This document shows, piece after piece, positions 22,644-30,884 of a stretch of DNA of 43,157 nucleotides (the first letter of the stretch is position 1; each line of letters starts with the position of its first letter). The stretch lies in assembly GCF_002264395.1 (NCBI RefSeq), contig NZ_NFVA01000061.1, positions 1 through 43,157 of the forward strand, in the 5' to 3' direction. The translations under genes and the position numbers were made by a program. The stretch comes from Paenibacillus sp. VTT E-133291 (GTDB lineage Bacteria; Bacillota; Bacilli; Paenibacillales; Paenibacillaceae). The notes beneath the pieces are model-generated. The model ran no database searches, was not told where the DNA came from, and saw nothing but the letters and a program-made list of their open reading frames with translations.

Positions 22644-23789
22644 TCAGAGGGCGTTCTCCCTAATATGCGTTTCATCAAAATCCTTCGGATTGAACCAATC
22701 TCCGCTGCTAGCCCAAGTCGGATCCAGCGGGATCCAAGCTTGCCGATCACTTATATATACTTCATTCCAAGCATGTGCACCATACCCGCCACGCCCATCA
22801 TAACCCTGACCTGTTACAACCCGAACCTGCAAGCCCTGTGAACGAGCCATCACAGCGTACAGTCGGGCATAGTCTATACATACCCCTTGCCGAGTGTCGA
22901 ATGTATCCTGTGGTGTTTGTTCATGCCAGACCCTGTTTTGCAAATAATTATCAGCTTTAGCATAATCATAAGTCACGCGTGTACCTACCCAATCATAGAG
23001 AAGTCTCGCTTTTTTCTCTTCATCTTGCGCTTGTCCAACAATGTCTTCTGCTGCTCCTATAATATCCTGAGGAATTTCATGATCGATAACCTCATATTTC
23101 CTGCGAAGGATATCATTCATCTCTGCTGCAACGGTCTTCGTCAGAATAGGGAGTTTCTTCTGCACAGTCTCACCAACAATAGGTTCAAATACAGCTGCAG
23201 CGCTCTGACTATAGATTGGAGAGGACTCCACATAACGACTAAATCCACTCTCCGGATTTAATCCAACACAGATGAAAAGAGCGAGAACAATTACCAGACT
23301 ACGCATTAAACCGATAATTAATCCAACGATTGCTCCTCCCATACGGCTAACCTGCGTAATCTTTCTGTCTTTAAACTTCTTAGCACGCCGCAATTGTGGA
23401 AAAGGAAGCAACATGGATAACAACCCTAAGAGCATACGGATTAACAGATAAGAAATCAGGAGTAATAACAGAAATCTAACTAGCGGTGATTCTGATAACA
23501 CAGACACCGCCGTATAATAAATTTGCTGCCACTGTGTAAGCTTCGTGTCAGGAAGACTAATCCCCGACGCCCAAGTCTCTACATAGGGATTGAGGTAGGC
23601 TGCAGCTGGGATAGCTAATACCAAAGATGCTATAGTAAATAATCCTGTTCCCAGCAGCCCAAATAATCTTCCGGTAGCACTTGAGAAACCTCTGCTCCAG
23701 CCTTGCAATAGAGAGAAGACTACAACCAGCAGGAGGGCGATCGAGATGATATTAGCATCACTCACACTAGTCATCCATCCGTTTATCAT
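22644..23789 (-). CDS. Membrane protein with C-terminal transglutaminase-like domain
   Basis: A 381-residue protein. The N-terminal 180 residues contain about five hydrophobic helices and resemble a CvpA-like membrane region. The C-terminal domain is transglutaminase-like, with catalytic Cys304 (GVCIDYA), His339 (AHAWNEV) and Asp356 (LDPTW) at the right spacing. Such domains act as cysteine proteases, amidases or cross-linkers on the cell surface or wall; which one is unknown. The ATG at 23789 follows AAAGGAGAG. A hairpin (GCCCTC-TGAGT-GAGGGC) overlaps the stop codon. It lies downstream of a small anchored protein gene (23851-24288) and probably shares its operon. Location next to PBPs suggests envelope work. 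Confidence 0.85.
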   Translation of the reverse strand: MINGWMTSVSDANIISIALLLVVVFSLLQGWSRGFSSATGRLFGLLGTGLFTIASLVLAIPAAAYLNPYVETWASGISLPDTKLTQWQQIYYTAVSVLSESPLVRFLLLLLISYLLIRMLLGLLSMLLPFPQLRRAKKFKDRKITQVSRMGGAIVGLIIGLMRSLVIVLALFICVGLNPESGFSRYVESSPIYSQSAAAVFEPIVGETVQKKLPILTKTVAAEMNDILRRKYEVIDHEIPQDIIGAAEDIVGQAQDEEKKARLLYDWVGTRVTYDYAKADNYLQNRVWHEQTPQDTFDTRQGVCIDYARLYAVMARSQGLQVRVVTGQGYDGRGGYGAHAWNEVYISDRQAWIPLDPTWASSGDWFNPKDFDETHIRENAL

Positions 23790-23850
23790 ATTCGCTCTCT
23801 CCTTTCAGTCGCGCGCTTGCTCGCTTGTTATATTTTTGAGCCCAAGCCTG

Positions 23851-24288
23851 TTATTGATGTTTGCGGGCTTCCTCGATAAATGTTTTTGTCGTATCAGTAA
23901 CACTCCACTTCCCAAGACTAACACCACGGAAAGTAACCTCTACTTTATCTTCACCCGCTGCGCCCTTCACTTCAATATTCGGCGTTGTAATCGTAAAGGT
24001 CCCGTCTCCATTTGAAGTGTACTTCGCATCCTGCGCTTCTTTAAGCATAACCTCTTGCGCTTCCTTCTTTAGCGTGCTTACCGTTCCATCTGCCACCTTA
24101 TTCACAGCGTTACCAATTTGGTCCATTGTAACACCACTATAGATGAACAAGCCTACAACGATCACAATGACAATCGCCCATTTCAGAACGGTTTTAACCA
24201 AATTAACAACCGCAAACAGCAGGACAAGCGCAATTACAATAACTAGCCAATTTTCCCTTATAAACTGTGACCATACCTCTGGATCCAT
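23851..24288 (-). CDS. Small membrane-anchored protein of unknown function
   Basis: A 145-residue protein with two adjacent hydrophobic helices in the first 55 residues (NWLVIVIALVLLFAVV and LKWAIVIVIVVGLFIYSG) and a soluble C-terminal domain of about 85 residues rich in charged residues and beta-type alternation (TFTITTPNIEVKG, KVEVTFRGVSLG). The family is not recognised. The frame is open 23 codons further upstream; the ATG at 24288 is preferred because the residues before it do not look like protein and because AGGGGTG lies 11 bases before it. It is 61 bases upstream of the transglutaminase gene, on the same strand. Confidence 0.72.
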   Translation of the reverse strand: MDPEVWSQFIRENWLVIVIALVLLFAVVNLVKTVLKWAIVIVIVVGLFIYSGVTMDQIGNAVNKVADGTVSTLKKEAQEVMLKEAQDAKYTSNGDGTFTITTPNIEVKGAAGEDKVEVTFRGVSLGKWSVTDTTKTFIEEARKHQ

Positions 24289-24304
24289 CAATCTCACAAC
24301 ACCC

Positions 24305-24394
24305 CTATCGCCTAGTTTCGTCCCAAGGATTCTCTCTTCCCATAGACATAACGCCAATATTAATTATTATACATGAATACCCATCATAATTCAT
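24305..24394 (-). CDS. Possible 29-codon leader ORF
   Basis: A short ORF with a near-perfect Shine-Dalgarno (GGAGGGTGG) seven bases from the ATG at 24394. It would encode a 29-residue peptide that begins MNYDGYSCIIINIGVM and ends WDETRR. It stops 16 bases before the ATG of the anchored protein gene, so it could couple translation to that gene. No homologue is known to me and the coding evidence is limited to the ribosome binding site and position. Confidence 0.35.
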   Translation of the reverse strand: MNYDGYSCIIINIGVMSMGRENPWDETRR

Positions 24395-24558
24395 GGTTCC
24401 ACCCTCCGTAAAAGGTATACCTACGAGTGGAATTAAAAAAGCGGTATAAGCCCTCTCTGTCCCACGTAAAGTACAAGTAGTGCTTAAGAATTGGTTCTTC
24501 ATTATTACGCCGTCCTGCATTCACTTGTGCTGTAGGTGGCTCTCGGAGGTGTTCCCCT

Positions 24559-25746
24559 GTGAAAACTGCGCTGTGGCTATACTTATTTCTCTTTTTGGCG
24601 TTCTTCGATTTACATGCTCAGTATCCCGTCCTTACGCCCTTTGCCATCTCTCTTGGCGCGGGACCCACCTTTATTGGCTGGATGATGGGCATGTACTCGT
24701 TGACCCACCTTCCCGGCAATCTGCTTGCAGGCGTACTCGTCGATCGTAATGGCTCCCGCCGCTACATCGTCTTCAGCCTTGTCGCAGCGGGAGCTATCCT
24801 ACTGCTGCAAGCTCATGTACAGCTTCCATGGCATCTGCTAATGCTAAGAGCAGCAAGTGGATTCGTGCTCGCTTTTCTCTCTCCAGCCTGTATGACGTTA
24901 CTAGCTTCTTTATCATCGGATGCCACAGAGCAGGGTAAATATATGTCAGGACATGGTATCGTTCATACGTTAGCTTCCGTTGTATCGCCTGCTGCGGGAG
25001 CTTTTATCGTAGCAAAAGCCGGCTACTCTGGTACCTTCACCACACTTGGATGGCTCCTTATCGCAACAGGAATCATGGCTTTTTTTAGTGTACCTGCACC
25101 TTCGAGACATATCTTAAAGCCGCTAAGCTCAGCGCAATCCTCATTAAAAGTTCCAGATAAACCTTCTATTCCAGCGAAAGATGACGATCAGGTATCCAAA
25201 CGGTATTACCTTTTACCTTTTTTCGTTTCCTGTTCACAAGGCGTTCTCTTTTTCGAGCTCCCACTATCTCAAACAGGGAGTAATAGTATCCTTTCCACAG
25301 GTATACTCCTGTCACTCCTCAGTTTAGGTGCTTTGGTAACGCTTAGCATGCTCTTTCTGAACCGTCTATCACCAGGAGGAAGAATAGCAGCGGCATTACT
25401 GGGAATGGCTATCTGCTTCTTTGGACTCGCCTCATTCCACAGTATCCCGACTGCTGCGATTCTTTTTGTGCTCGGTGCAGCCAAAGGAGTGCTATTTCCT
25501 GCAATGGCCTCACTCTTCATTAGTCTAGGTGGTCCTGGGCGAATGGGTCGGACTTTCTCCATGCAATCGATAGCCATGTCACTTGGTGCATTCGCTGGTC
25601 CCGTGGCTGCCGGACAGCTAAGGTCCTTTGTTTCTCCTTACTTCATAGCCTTTCTAGTTCTAATGGTAGCATTGCTTCTTCTTCCACCTAAAAACACAGG
25701 GAAACTATCGAACCTTACTTCCAAATGGAAAGGGCGAGCCGCATGA
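24559..25746 (+). CDS. Major facilitator superfamily transporter
   Basis: A 395-residue secondary transporter with 12 predicted helices and a hydrophilic central loop (about residues 185-210). Motif A is recognisable between helices 2 and 3 as GVLVDRNGSRR. It belongs to the drug-efflux-like (DHA1) side of the family by general pattern; the substrate cannot be predicted. GTG start at 24559, eight bases after GGAGGTG. It is followed by the TOPRIM gene on the same strand after 131 bases. It is divergent to the anchored protein gene. Confidence 0.87.
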   Translation: MKTALWLYLFLFLAFFDLHAQYPVLTPFAISLGAGPTFIGWMMGMYSLTHLPGNLLAGVLVDRNGSRRYIVFSLVAAGAILLLQAHVQLPWHLLMLRAASGFVLAFLSPACMTLLASLSSDATEQGKYMSGHGIVHTLASVVSPAAGAFIVAKAGYSGTFTTLGWLLIATGIMAFFSVPAPSRHILKPLSSAQSSLKVPDKPSIPAKDDDQVSKRYYLLPFFVSCSQGVLFFELPLSQTGSNSILSTGILLSLLSLGALVTLSMLFLNRLSPGGRIAAALLGMAICFFGLASFHSIPTAAILFVLGAAKGVLFPAMASLFISLGGPGRMGRTFSMQSIAMSLGAFAGPVAAGQLRSFVSPYFIAFLVLMVALLLLPPKNTGKLSNLTSKWKGRAA

Positions 25747-25877
25747 TTCTTGGCTTTTACGACATTTCCCGGGGAATGAAGACTTTCCTGCCGAAACAGT
25801 TGTTAAAAATGACGATCCTTCGGTAAACTATAATGAGCCTGATGCTTGGACCCATTCCCGGAGGTGATTGTCAGCTA

Positions 25878-26225
25878 ATGTCCATAACGATTATTGTCGA
25901 AGGTAAGAACGACCGCAGCAAATTACGACGCGTGCTGGTACCGGAAGTAGAAATCCTATGTACCTTTGGTACATTAAATACACTAAAATTAGAATCCCTC
26001 CGGCAACAAGTAGGAGATGGAGAGGTATACCTTTATTTGGATAACGACAGCTCTGGCAAAAAAATACGCAGTGTGCTCCGGGATGCCTTCCCAGATGCCG
26101 ATCATATTTATACTCGCCGCGGATATGCAGGTGTGGAAGGTACGCCTGATGAATACAACATCACTCAGCTCGAAAAAGCCGGTTTGGAAGATTTTATCAT
26201 CTACCCTGAACCACTTCCATTTTAG
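25878..26225 (+). CDS. Stand-alone TOPRIM domain protein (YusF-like)
   Basis: A 115-residue small TOPRIM protein. The conserved Glu is in IIVEGKND at the N-terminus, and the Asp pair in LYLDNDSSGKKIR, the two metal-binding motifs of the fold used by primases, topoisomerases and OLD-type nucleases. Small free-standing TOPRIM proteins such as B. subtilis YusF are widespread in Firmicutes, role unproven. The frame is open 15 codons further; the ATG at 25878 has GGAGGTGA about 10 bases before it and gives the normal family start (SITIIVEG). A partial repeat element and a strong terminator follow. Confidence 0.82.
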   Translation: MSITIIVEGKNDRSKLRRVLVPEVEILCTFGTLNTLKLESLRQQVGDGEVYLYLDNDSSGKKIRSVLRDAFPDADHIYTRRGYAGVEGTPDEYNITQLEKAGLEDFIIYPEPLPF

Positions 26226-26232
26226 CTGAAGC

Positions 26233-26280
26233 AAGTATAAGGATAATGTATTGCAGGAAACTTATACTATCGTATATAAA
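26233..26280. repeat. Partial copy (C) of the double-hairpin repeat
   Basis: It matches the second hairpin of copies A and B: TATAAGGATAATGTAT is identical to copy A, followed by GGAAACTTATACT. It runs directly into the terminator at 26279-26334. The first hairpin is missing. Confidence 0.65.
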
Positions 26281-26334
26281 AAAACGCCTTTTTCGTTATC
26301 CCCCAATAAAAAGGGATTCGAAAAAGGCGTTTTT
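26279..26334. terminator. Bidirectional terminator
   Basis: AAAACGCCTTTTTCG pairs with CGAAAAAGGCGTTTT, with T-runs on both strands. It lies between the convergent TOPRIM and sco genes. Confidence 0.9.
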
Positions 26335-26347
26335 AAGATTTGATGTT

Positions 26348-26971
26348 CTATTCCCGAGCCAATTCCTTCAGCTGGTCGGCAAGAAATTCAGGCGTTACAT
26401 TCTCCGTATCTCCTGCGTCATACAATGCACGAAGTCGATTATCTCGGTCAACTAGCGCTATACGGTTGGCATGTACGAAATTTTCTCTGGAATTCCCTGC
26501 GATTAATACTTTAAAAGAATCCGTTGCTAACTTACGAACTTCTTCCTGATCCCCCCGCAAGAAATACCATCCATCATAATTCGCCTGAAAACGGTCTGCA
26601 AAAATCTTAATAGCTTCCCGAGTATCATTCTTCGGATCAAAAGAGATAGAAACAAACTCCGTATCTTTACCAAAACTGCCATCCTCGACCAGAATCTTCT
26701 GTGTCTGAGATAACAAAAACGTAGTTATGGGACATACATCCGGACACTGTGTAAAAAAGAAGTATACCAGCCGTGCTTTACCTTGTGTATCAGCCAGAGT
26801 AACCTGGTCTCCATTCACATTTTCAAGAGAAAAGTCCTGTACTTCTCCGATTACTGGCAATTTTTCTTTTCCTAAATTTAAAGCGTTAATTGCCAGATAA
26901 CCAGCCATAATCAAAGCAAGTATTAGCAGAAGCCAAGTCCATTTATAACGCTTAAAGGTCTGCACGGACAC
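26348..26971 (-). CDS. Sco1/SenC-family copper chaperone
   Basis: A 207-residue membrane-anchored thioredoxin-like protein that delivers copper to the CuA site of cytochrome c oxidase. It has one N-terminal transmembrane helix (about residues 12-32), then the copper-binding C76-P-D-V-C80 and a distal His in NFVHANR, the three ligands of Sco proteins. It resembles B. subtilis YpmQ. GTG start at 26971 after GGAGGG. It lies 17 bases downstream of ctaB, so the two are one operon for oxidase assembly (haem O and copper). Confidence 0.92.
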   Translation of the reverse strand: MSVQTFKRYKWTWLLLILALIMAGYLAINALNLGKEKLPVIGEVQDFSLENVNGDQVTLADTQGKARLVYFFFTQCPDVCPITTFLLSQTQKILVEDGSFGKDTEFVSISFDPKNDTREAIKIFADRFQANYDGWYFLRGDQEEVRKLATDSFKVLIAGNSRENFVHANRIALVDRDNRLRALYDAGDTENVTPEFLADQLKELARE

Positions 26972-26988
26972 GTATACCCTCCCTCTTC

Positions 26989-27921
26989 TTAACCGTGAAT
27001 CGTATTTAATACAAGTACGATCAAACTAACCGTCAGGTAGTTAATGGAGAAGAGGAAGTTCTTCTTCGCCCAAACTTCATCATCCTTTGCCTTAAAACCC
27101 ATCAAGGTCAATATTAACCAAGCCAAGGACAACGCTGATGAAATGATTAGAAAAAATATGCCTGCGTAATCGTAGGCGTACATTAACACTGGAATAGGCA
27201 GCAAAAGGGCAACATAAGGAATCATCTGAAATTTCGTACGTCGTGTTCCTTTAACTACAGGTAGTAATGGAAATCCTGCCGCTCTATATTCTTCTTTACG
27301 TCTAATGCCCAACGCCCAGAAGTGAGGGGGTTGCCATAGAAACAACATGGCAAAGATCAGCCAAGCGCCTAGATCAACCGTTCCTGAAACCGCAACATAA
27401 CCAATTACCGGGGGCATTGCTCCAGAAATCGCACCTACAGAGGTGCTCCATGTGGATGTCCGCTTCAACCAAAGCGTGTATACTACTACGTAAACGAACA
27501 TGCCAACAATTCCAAACAAACCAGCAAGCATACCTGAAAAAGCAAACAGCACGATCAAACCTGCAATACCAAGCCCAATGGCGTATAATAATACAGTGTT
27601 TGGTTTCAGTCGTCCTGTAGGAAGCCCCCGTTCACGGGTTCTTTCCATCTTCATGTCCAGATCCCGGTCGAAATAGTTATTAAAAACACAGGCCGAAGCC
27701 ATAACCAGCATTGTACCGAGCAGAGTCAGAACTAATCTGCCGTAATGAACATCCCAACCCGAGGCCAACCAATATCCCGCAAACGCCGCAATAAGGTTAG
27801 ATCGGATAATACCGGGTTTTGTTACAGCAATGAAATCACGCCAGCTAGCACCTTCCGGTGGAGATTTTGCAGACATGGCTGCAGAATCGGAAGAAGCTTG
27901 AAATGTTATATGATTGTCCAC
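26989..27921 (-). CDS. ctaB: Protohaem IX farnesyltransferase (haem O synthase) CtaB
   Basis: A 310-residue UbiA-family prenyltransferase that adds a farnesyl group to haem b to give haem O, the precursor of haem A. The prenyl-diphosphate motif is NNYFDRDLDMKMERTRER, and the second conserved region is near YTLWLKRTSTWS. About nine transmembrane helices. The start is uncertain: an ATG at 27975 gives 18 more residues but has no ribosome binding site, whereas the GTG at 27921 has AGGAGGA eight bases before it. GTG was chosen. It is followed directly by sco. Confidence 0.92.
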   Translation of the reverse strand: MDNHITFQASSDSAAMSAKSPPEGASWRDFIAVTKPGIIRSNLIAAFAGYWLASGWDVHYGRLVLTLLGTMLVMASACVFNNYFDRDLDMKMERTRERGLPTGRLKPNTVLLYAIGLGIAGLIVLFAFSGMLAGLFGIVGMFVYVVVYTLWLKRTSTWSTSVGAISGAMPPVIGYVAVSGTVDLGAWLIFAMLFLWQPPHFWALGIRRKEEYRAAGFPLLPVVKGTRRTKFQMIPYVALLLPIPVLMYAYDYAGIFFLIISSALSLAWLILTLMGFKAKDDEVWAKKNFLFSINYLTVSLIVLVLNTIHG

Positions 27922-28162
27922 ACCTAATGATCCTCCTTCTAAACGAAAATCTAACGTTCTAACCGAAGTATTCACTACTTCGCTGTTAACTTTATCATAA
28001 CAAACCCGTGAAGACTTTGACAGTCATGGGGCAGTAAGTTCATGAATTCGACAATTACGTGACAATATTTATTTAATTTTTCTTTCAATCCCCCTAATAA
28101 CCAGAGCTGTATTTGGGTAATTATTAATAGAGAACTTCCGAACAACAAAGGAGAACTGACCA

Positions 28163-29164
28163 ATGGATACTGCTACACATTTAGTTATGGGCCTAGGCTT
28201 AGCCGGGCTTTCCTTCGTTGATCCCATCGTTGCTTCTGATCCGAAACTGGCCGGGGCTGTTATGCTGGCAACAGTGCTCGCCTCTCAGGCTCCTGATGCC
28301 GATACTGCGCTACGACTGAAGGATAATGCGTTGTATATTCGTAATCACCGAGGAATCACACATTCCCTACCCTTTCTAATTCTGTGGCCCGCCCTGATTT
28401 CCTTCGTGTTGGGGCCTTTATTTGGCTTTACTGATTTACAAGCCCTAAGCCACATCGCACTCTGGAGCTTCATTGGCGTAGGTGTTCACGTATTTTCTGA
28501 TCTATTTAATACCTATGGCACTCAGGCTGCACGTCCATTCACAGAGAAATGGATTGCCTGGAACATCATCCACATTTTTGACCCGTTTATATTTGGTAGC
28601 CATATCGCAGCCATCCTTCTCTGGATCACCGGTATCGTTCCGCCGCAACCTTTATTTATTACGCTGTATGCCTGTACAATTCTTTATTATATTTGGAGAA
28701 CCGTCGTTCACGCACGCCTTACGCGTAATATCAAACTCAAGGATTTACATCATAATGCCGGCGAACGTTATATTGTAATCCCTACAATTTCTCTAAAGCG
28801 CTGGAACGTAGTAAAAGTGAAAAAAGATGGTAGCTATGATGTTGGGCAGTTAGTCAATCATCGATTGGAATGGTTCAAACATGCTGTATGCTCGAATCAT
28901 CCCGCTGTGGAAATATCCAAGTCGCACCCTGATATTCAGTCCTTTCTATACTTCACCTCTTATGCAGTAGCCGAAGTCGAAGAACTTCCTTCAGGATATA
29001 TGGTGCGCTGGGGGGACGTACGTTATTTACATCGTAAACAATACCCATTTGTGGCTGTATTAGTGATGGACAATCAATATCGACCTTTAAATACTTATGT
29101 AGGTTGGCTTAGCAGCGAGAAGCTCGACAAACGATTTTCCATTGACCCTGGATCTTTACGATGA
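28163..29164 (+). CDS. yfhP: Membrane-bound metal-dependent hydrolase-like protein (YfhP/YdjM family)
   Basis: A 333-residue protein of the DUF457/YdjM group. The N-terminal half holds four to five transmembrane helices and the conserved polar motifs TATHLVMG, DADT and HRGITHS, which are thought to bind a metal. The C-terminal half is soluble. Length and motif order match B. subtilis YfhP; the reaction is not known. The ATG at 28163 follows AAAGGAG. It is monocistronic and ends at the terminator 29204-29245. Confidence 0.87.
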   Translation: MDTATHLVMGLGLAGLSFVDPIVASDPKLAGAVMLATVLASQAPDADTALRLKDNALYIRNHRGITHSLPFLILWPALISFVLGPLFGFTDLQALSHIALWSFIGVGVHVFSDLFNTYGTQAARPFTEKWIAWNIIHIFDPFIFGSHIAAILLWITGIVPPQPLFITLYACTILYYIWRTVVHARLTRNIKLKDLHHNAGERYIVIPTISLKRWNVVKVKKDGSYDVGQLVNHRLEWFKHAVCSNHPAVEISKSHPDIQSFLYFTSYAVAEVEELPSGYMVRWGDVRYLHRKQYPFVAVLVMDNQYRPLNTYVGWLSSEKLDKRFSIDPGSLR

Positions 29165-29203
29165 AACTGTAGACTTACGCAGAGATCTATTCTATAATCA
29201 CAA

Positions 29204-29245
29204 AAAATCCCGGAGTATTATTATCATACTCCGGGATTCATTTTA
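29204..29245 (+). terminator. Terminator of yfhP
   Basis: AATCCCGGAGTA and its complement around a short loop, then CATTTT. Confidence 0.85.
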
Positions 29246-29272
29246 GCAGACATAGAAAGGAAGGCTCTCTTA

Positions 29273-29461
29273 ATGGGTAAAGGACTTTCACTTTGGTTCG
29301 CTTGTTCTTCTATTCTTATTCTTACTGCCGCTTCAATCGCGATCAGTTATAGCTTTTGGTTGGCACTTCTGCTCGGATTTCTCTGTGTCATGAATATCGG
29401 CTGGGGATTTATTCTTAAGGCCAAGATCAGACGCAAGCAGGAAAGCCTAAGCGCTGATTAG
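29273..29461 (+). CDS. Small membrane protein, unknown function
   Basis: A 62-residue protein with two hydrophobic helices (about residues 5-26 and 28-48) and a basic C-terminal end (KAKIRRKQESLSAD). The ATG at 29273 follows GAAAGGAAG. Its stop codon is one base from the stop codon of the convergent trpS gene, with no terminator between them, so transcripts may overlap. The family is not recognised. Confidence 0.65.
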   Translation: MGKGLSLWFACSSILILTAASIAISYSFWLALLLGFLCVMNIGWGFILKAKIRRKQESLSAD

Positions 29462-29462
29462 A

Positions 29463-30449
29463 TTAACGGGCTGGCAGAAATCCCATCCGCTCTTTAACTC
29501 CATTCAGCGTCTCTGTGGCAACAATGCGCGCACGACCAGCACCTTCTGCAAGAATATCTGTGATCGCACCCGAGCTACGAATTTCATTATATCGTTGTTG
29601 TATAGGCTCAAGCGTAGCTACAACCACTTCAGCAAGATCCTTCTTAAAGCCGCCATACATTTGCCCTTCATAACGATCGGCGATTTGCCCCAGTGTCATT
29701 CCAGAACATTCGGAATAAATACTCATCAAATTACTGATCTCTGGTTTATTAGCCGGATCAAAAATCACTTCACGTCCTGAATCAGTCGTTGCACGGCTGA
29801 TTTTTTTACGGATTATGTCCGGTGAATCTAACAGAGCAATGTAGCTGCCTGCGTTAGGACTGCTCTTGCTCATTTTTTTGGTGCCATCATCCAGAGACAT
29901 TATACGTGCACCCACCTCTGGAATGTACGGCTCCGGAATGGTAAAGAATTCGCCAAAACGATTATTAAAGCGGCCAGCTAAATCACGAGTCAGTTCCAAA
30001 TGTTGTTTCTGATCTTCTCCAACTGGTACAAGATCCGCATTATAAACAAGAATATCTGCTGCCATCAAGGAAGGATAGACGAATAAACCAGCGCCAACAG
30101 AATCTTTGCCTGATGATTTATCTTTAAACTGGGTCATACGCTCCAGCTCGCCCATTGCTGTAAGTGTCGTCATGATCCAGCCCAGTTCAGCGTGTTGTGG
30201 CACATGAGACTGCATATAGACATTAGAACGTGCAGGATCAATTCCTGCTGCAATAAAGAGGGCCGCTACGGACTCTGACTGTTCACGCAGTGCCGCAGGA
30301 TCTTGTGCTACAGTGATTGCATGCATATCGACTACCATAAAGAAACATTGATGATCCTCTTGCAGCTTCACAAAATTTTTCAGTGCTCCAATGTAGTTCC
30401 CCAGTGTAAGTGAACCGCTCGGCTGAATACCTGACATTACTTTTTTCAT
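29463..30449 (-). CDS. trpS: Tryptophanyl-tRNA synthetase
   Basis: A 328-residue class Ic aminoacyl-tRNA synthetase that charges tRNA-Trp. The HIGH-type signature is PSGSLTLGNYIGA near residue 10, and the KMSKS loop is complete (GTKKMSKSSPN). Length matches bacterial TrpS. The ATG at 30449 is preceded by GGAGG. It is controlled by a T-box leader with a tryptophan (UGG) specifier at 30492-30738 and a strong promoter at 30770-30798. Confidence 0.96.
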   Translation of the reverse strand: MKKVMSGIQPSGSLTLGNYIGALKNFVKLQEDHQCFFMVVDMHAITVAQDPAALREQSESVAALFIAAGIDPARSNVYMQSHVPQHAELGWIMTTLTAMGELERMTQFKDKSSGKDSVGAGLFVYPSLMAADILVYNADLVPVGEDQKQHLELTRDLAGRFNNRFGEFFTIPEPYIPEVGARIMSLDDGTKKMSKSSPNAGSYIALLDSPDIIRKKISRATTDSGREVIFDPANKPEISNLMSIYSECSGMTLGQIADRYEGQMYGGFKKDLAEVVVATLEPIQQRYNEIRSSGAITDILAEGAGRARIVATETLNGVKERMGFLPAR

Positions 30450-30491
30450 AATATAGACCTCCGTTTGATTTCGTTTCTAAGTTTCCGAGAA

Positions 30492-30738
30492 CGCAAAAAA
30501 AGCCTCATCCGCAAGGGACGTGAGACCGTGGTGCCACCCTTATTCGCTGCTTAATCTTGTTTGGACAAGAAAAAAACAGCCTTAGTCTTCCGTTAACGGG
30601 GAAGATCCGGCCGGTCTACTAGGGCATCTAGCTCCCGTTCAAGCTCGGCGCTCAGGGGTCCATTCATCAGGTTTGTCCTACCGGTTCGCATCAACCACCG
30701 GCTTTCTGAAGGTGCAATGCCTGCCTACTTGTCCCCGT
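30492..30738 (-). promoter_or_regulatory. T-box leader, tryptophan specific
   Basis: On the minus strand the T-box sequence AGGGTGGCACCACGG is at 30526-30540, followed by the terminator stem and seven T (30495-30520). Stem I holds GATGAA-TGG-ACC; the specifier codon TGG (30660-30662) reads Trp and is followed by the usual ACC. Uncharged tRNA-Trp should favour the antiterminator and trpS expression. The apical GGTTGATGCGAACC of stem I is also present. Confidence 0.95.
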
Positions 30739-30769
30739 CATCACATTATCATCATGAATTAATGCCTTC

Positions 30770-30798
30770 ATCATAGAACCATAAAGAGAAGTTGTCAA
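30770..30798 (-). promoter_or_regulatory. Promoter of trpS
   Basis: On the minus strand TTGACA, 17 bases, TATGAT. The -35 is perfect. It lies about 30 bases upstream of the T-box leader. Confidence 0.85.
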
Positions 30799-30884
30799 AT
30801 CACTTAACCACTACCGTATAAATCTGTTATGATAAGGTTATCCATGTTCTATTCGATTACAGTTACGATAAAGGAGCATATCTC

